From positions 1 through 64,000 of the forward strand of contig CAXQZM010000071.1 of NCBI GenBank assembly GCA_964228455.1: 64,000 nucleotides of DNA. Direction: 5' to 3'. This DNA is from CAXQZM01 sp964228455 (lineage in GTDB: Bacteria > Pseudomonadota > Alphaproteobacteria > UBA7985). Made by a program: the position numbers and the translations under genes. Below the pieces are notes generated by a model. The model saw only the letters and a program-made list of their open reading frames with translations, was not told the DNA's origin and searched no databases. Position 1 is the stretch's first letter. The number at the start of each line of letters is the position of its first letter. Below are positions 61,447-64,000 of this stretch, one piece after another.

Positions 61447-62508
61447 ATGGCGGAAATTGAGCTCCGTAATTTGTCCAAGCGTTGGGGGTCCTTTGTCGGC
61501 GTCCACGAATTTGACCTGACCATTGCTGACAAAGAATTCCTTGTTCTTCTTGGTCCGTCAGGTTGTGGCAAAACCACTACTATGAGAATGATTGCTGGTT
61601 TGGAGCCAATCAGTGAAGGCGACATTGTTGTAGATGGGAGGCGCATCAACGACTTGGCCCCAAAAGATCGGGACGTTGCAATGGTGTTCCAGTCTTACGG
61701 TCTCTACCCTAATATGAGTGTCAGGGAAAACATTAGGTTCCCGTTGAAAGTCCGAAAGGTGCCTAAGAACGAGCATGAGGCGCGCGTCAACAAAGCCGCT
61801 GCTATGGTCGAATTGGAGCCGTTCATGGACCGTAAGCCAGCAGCACTTTCGGGAGGGCAACGCCAGCGCGTGGCACTCGCTCGCGCCATTGTGCGGGAGC
61901 CTAATGTGTTTCTAATGGATGAGCCTTTATCAAACCTTGATGCAAAGCTAAGGGTATCCACTCGCGCGCAGATTAAAAATCTCCAACACGAACTAAAAGT
62001 TACTACTATTTACGTAACTCATGACCAGGTCGAAGCTATGACGTTAGCCGATCGTGTTGTAGTTATGAATAAAGGAAGAATTCAACAAGTAGGCACCCCG
62101 ACTGAGATTTATGATAATCCCGCCAACACTTTCGTCGCCAGCTTCATTGGATCGCCGGCAATGAACCTAGTTCCGGGAAAGATGTCAAAAGGCGTTTTTG
62201 AGGCAGAAGGCCTAAAAGTTAAAGGGTTAAAGGGCAGTGATGGCAGCACGGTACTTGGATTTCGTGCGGAGGACGTAGCCCTCACGAGGAAAGCGGCTCA
62301 GTTAAAAGCTGCAGTTTACTCATTTGAATTATTGGGCGACGCGACCATGATCACAGTCAAGATTGGAAGCGGTTCGGACGCCGCAATGGTTAGCGTCAAG
62401 GCCCCTAAAGAATATCGAACGACCATTGGCGAGCAAGTCAATGTGTCGATCGATCCAAAGCTGTGTCATCTGTTCGATGCATCAACAGGGACCAGACAGG
62501 ACAGTTGA
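61447..62508 (+). CDS. Sugar-type ABC importer ATPase (UgpC/MalK family)
   Basis: A 353-residue ATPase of the carbohydrate importer group. Walker A is LLGPSGCGKTTTMRM (about residues 36-50), signature LSGGQRQRVALARAIV, Walker B FLMDEPLSNLDA, then a C-terminal OB/TOBE domain (from about 240, NPANTFVASFIGSPAMN onward) as in MalK. It starts at ATG 61447 (MAEIELRNLSKRW); upstream frame is non-coding. A solute-binding protein gene follows after 35 bases and a permease gene further on. The sugar, polyol or glycerol-phosphate substrate is not determined. Confidence 0.93.
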   Translation: MAEIELRNLSKRWGSFVGVHEFDLTIADKEFLVLLGPSGCGKTTTMRMIAGLEPISEGDIVVDGRRINDLAPKDRDVAMVFQSYGLYPNMSVRENIRFPLKVRKVPKNEHEARVNKAAAMVELEPFMDRKPAALSGGQRQRVALARAIVREPNVFLMDEPLSNLDAKLRVSTRAQIKNLQHELKVTTIYVTHDQVEAMTLADRVVVMNKGRIQQVGTPTEIYDNPANTFVASFIGSPAMNLVPGKMSKGVFEAEGLKVKGLKGSDGSTVLGFRAEDVALTRKAAQLKAAVYSFELLGDATMITVKIGSGSDAAMVSVKAPKEYRTTIGEQVNVSIDPKLCHLFDASTGTRQDS

Positions 62509-62531
62509 TACTGTTCTGTAGCACAAACCTT

Positions 62532-62538
62532 AAGGAGG
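62532..62538 (+). promoter_or_regulatory. Strong ribosome binding site of the solute-binding protein
   Basis: AAGGAGG, a perfect anti-Shine-Dalgarno match, lies five bases before ATG 62544. It excludes the longer frame back to 62463 and fits high expression of a binding protein. Confidence 0.85.
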
Positions 62539-62543
62539 ATCAT

Positions 62544-63734
62544 ATGATCAAAAAACTAACTTTGGCAGCAAGCGTTTCAGCGCTAGCGACTTCCGCGGCT
62601 TTTGCCGGTGGCCATTGTAATGGCTCGGGCATCTCGTCTCTGTCTGCGGCGTTTCCTGCTGTAGAAGCTCTACAGGATCAAATGGAAGCTTGTGGCGCAA
62701 CCACGGAGCGTGACCAAGAGCACAAAGATAAAATTAACCCGGCATTAGAGGCATCTCCAGCAGCATATAACGCTGTTCTAGGAGCAAACTCTACATTTAC
62801 GGCCGCTAATTCAGCTGGGCTCGTTGCCGCAATTACAGACGTCCCCGGCGTTTCTGATTTGCCAGTTTCTATGAAAGTGGAGCAGGATGGTGAAGTTGTG
62901 GCAATTGCTACTATGGCGAATGCTCAGCACTTAATGGTGCGCCAAGACGTGCTTGATGCAACCGGCATGGCTATGCCAACAACATATGAAGAAGTCGTTG
63001 CCTTGGCCTCGAAAGCGCAAGAGATGGGCTTGATGGAGTATCCATTGACCGGCACGTATGCGGCTGGCTGGAACTTAGGTGAAGAGTTCATGAACATGTG
63101 GCAAGGTACAGGCGAGCCAATGTTCGTTAATGGCACTGAATCTAACATTAACAATGCTGCAGGTATTGCTACTTTGGAGATGATGAAGGCCTTGACGGAT
63201 CTCATGAACCCCGAATTCTTAACTTTCAACTCAGACATCGTTCAGGCCCAGTTTGAACAGGGCGAGGCTGGCATAGCTAACCTATGGGGGACTCGTGCAC
63301 AGAAGGTGATTGATGGTGTTGGCGCTCTTGGTGCTGATGTTGTTATGGGCGGCGCGCCTACTTTCGGCGGAGGTTCAACTCCAGCGACTACTATTTGGTG
63401 GGATGGTTTCTTCTTCGCTGCAAATCAGTCTGATGAAGAGCTGGCAGCCGCTGTTGATACGGCAATTCATGCGGCAGCCTCTGTATTGAGTGTTGATGGA
63501 AATGCCGAACTGGCAGTTTGGGTTATCGACGGATATGAGCCTACTCCAGCTGCGGCAGGCGTCTTCGCATCAGCCGCTGCGGGCGCAAATCCTTATCCAA
63601 TGCTACCGCATGTTGGTGCTATGCATACCGCTGCGGGCGCTGAGTTAGCGGATTTCTTATCTGGAAACGAGTCTGCAGCGCAGGCCTTAGCGGATATTGA
63701 AGCTGCCTATAACGCAGCAATGGCAGAAAATTAA
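62544..63734 (+). CDS. ABC transporter extracellular solute-binding protein
   Basis: A 396-residue periplasmic protein. The signal peptide is residues 1-21 (MIKKLTLAASVSALATSAAFA, cleaved before Gly22, read in parts as it exceeds no motif use here): positively charged start, hydrophobic core, AFA cleavage site. The mature protein begins GGHCNGSG; Cys25 and Cys50 may form a disulfide. Blocks such as ANAQHLMVRQDVLDATGM, MEYPLTGTYAAGWNLGEEF and GGGSTPATTIWWDGFFFA mark a sugar-type (cluster D) binding protein. Codon and amino acid use is rich in Ala and Gly, as usual for abundant marine binding proteins. Ligand unknown. Confidence 0.9.
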   Translation: MIKKLTLAASVSALATSAAFAGGHCNGSGISSLSAAFPAVEALQDQMEACGATTERDQEHKDKINPALEASPAAYNAVLGANSTFTAANSAGLVAAITDVPGVSDLPVSMKVEQDGEVVAIATMANAQHLMVRQDVLDATGMAMPTTYEEVVALASKAQEMGLMEYPLTGTYAAGWNLGEEFMNMWQGTGEPMFVNGTESNINNAAGIATLEMMKALTDLMNPEFLTFNSDIVQAQFEQGEAGIANLWGTRAQKVIDGVGALGADVVMGGAPTFGGGSTPATTIWWDGFFFAANQSDEELAAAVDTAIHAAASVLSVDGNAELAVWVIDGYEPTPAAAGVFASAAAGANPYPMLPHVGAMHTAAGAELADFLSGNESAAQALADIEAAYNAAMAEN

Positions 63735-63740
63735 TAATGC

Positions 63741-63777
63741 GGGGTGGCGGTTGTCGCCACCCCACTTTACCTTTTTT
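63741..63777 (+). terminator. Strong hairpin between binding-protein and permease genes
   Basis: A perfect 9-base stem GGGGTGGCG/CGCCACCCC (63741-63749 with 63755-63763) with a 5-base loop, followed after a short gap by CTTTTTTCTT. Placed between the binding-protein and permease genes of one operon, it probably causes partial termination or protects the 3' end of the upstream mRNA, giving more binding protein than permease. Confidence 0.75.
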
Positions 63778-63838
63778 CTTAGCGGATCGGTACTGAGCTC
63801 CGCTTGGCAAGATGGGAAGCTACTAAGAGCTAAATAAA

Positions 63839-64000
63839 ATGCCACATCGTACGTTTTTATGGTTTGTCTTGCCCTCAGTGGCCACCATGGTGCTTTTTAT
63901 TTTGTTGCCATTGGTAAATGTAGCGTACCAGTCCTTTTTCTCCGAACCTACACCAATACAGAGGGTAGTAGAGGTTTGCTCAACTAACTTTTTTACTGGT
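63839..64000 (+). CDS. Sugar-type ABC importer permease, N-terminus only
   Basis: The last 162 bases encode 54 residues, MPHRTFLWFVLPSVATMVLF and on, with a first membrane helix (about 6-28) ending LPLVNVAYQSFFSEP. This is the start of a MalF/UgpA-type permease subunit; the gene continues outside the window. The ribosome site is weak (AAGAGC), consistent with lower expression than the binding protein. Confidence 0.85.
   Translation, partial: MPHRTFLWFVLPSVATMVLFILLPLVNVAYQSFFSEPTPIQRVVEVCSTNFFTG

Overview
The window reads as chromosomal DNA of a marine Rhodobacterales-type alphaproteobacterium (Roseobacter relative) with moderate G+C, mid-to-high forties by eye. The evidence is gene content and order: a NifU-like protein, Usp, a TIGR02186-type membrane protein, a TauE permease, then trpS-murJ-glnD-mutS; a DUF6476-like protein beside an RluD-type pseudouridine synthase; a small coiled-coil protein ahead of zapA; ubiB-ubiE; maf-aroE-coaE. 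Coding density is very high. No gap between genes exceeds about 280 bases. I saw no tRNA, rRNA, insertion sequence, phage gene or CRISPR array.

Layout. 1-10.5 kb (minus): iron-sulfur assembly, stress and transport genes, then trpS, murJ, glnD, mutS. 10.6-13.1 kb (plus): NADP malic enzyme and a pterin dehydratase. 13.1-20.5 kb (minus): a six-gene catabolic operon (MFS transporter, beta-keto acid cleavage enzyme, acyl-CoA dehydrogenase, ADP/NDP-forming acyl-CoA ligase, CaiD-like hydratase, enolase-superfamily enzyme). 20.5-25.6 kb: rbfA, a flavin monooxygenase, truB, rpsO, pnp. 25.8-30.3 kb: RluD-type synthase, DUF6476, threonine aldolase, M20 amidohydrolase, Rid protein, XRE-cupin regulator. 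30.3-34.2 kb (plus): mnmC-rsmG-parA-parB. 34.3-39.8 kb (minus): carnitine dehydrogenase, a nucleosidase-like protein, a carboxymuconolactone-decarboxylase-like protein, an EEP hydrolase, oligopeptidase F, pyrF. 39.8-46 kb: an acyl-CoA synthetase, a dnaN standing alone, and the nucleotide-loop genes of cobalamin synthesis. 46-50.3 kb (plus): dapD, dapE, a hydrolase, efp, suhB. 50.4-57.6 kb: ubiB, ubiE, a lone sdhB, tgt, zapA, rplT, rpmI, coaE, aroE. 57.6-64 kb: maf, an Atm1-like ABC exporter, an acyltransferase, and the start of a sugar-type ABC importer operon that runs off the window.

The most interesting system is a probable route from gamma-butyrobetaine or crotonobetaine through carnitine to glycine betaine. 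The operon at 13.1-20.5 kb supplies CoA activation, alpha,beta-dehydrogenation, CaiD-type hydration and cleavage of 3-dehydrocarnitine. The missing oxidation step, L-carnitine 3-dehydrogenase, lies 14 kb away at 34.3-35.3 kb. No dedicated thioesterase or CaiB/CaiC is visible. A reversible ADP-forming ligase may both load and unload the CoA esters (inference). The second notable signal is a pair of near-identical operators, in inverted orientation and 63 bp apart, flanking a promoter ahead of the sugar ABC operon. All family assignments come from reading motifs and recalled family sequences; no database search was run.
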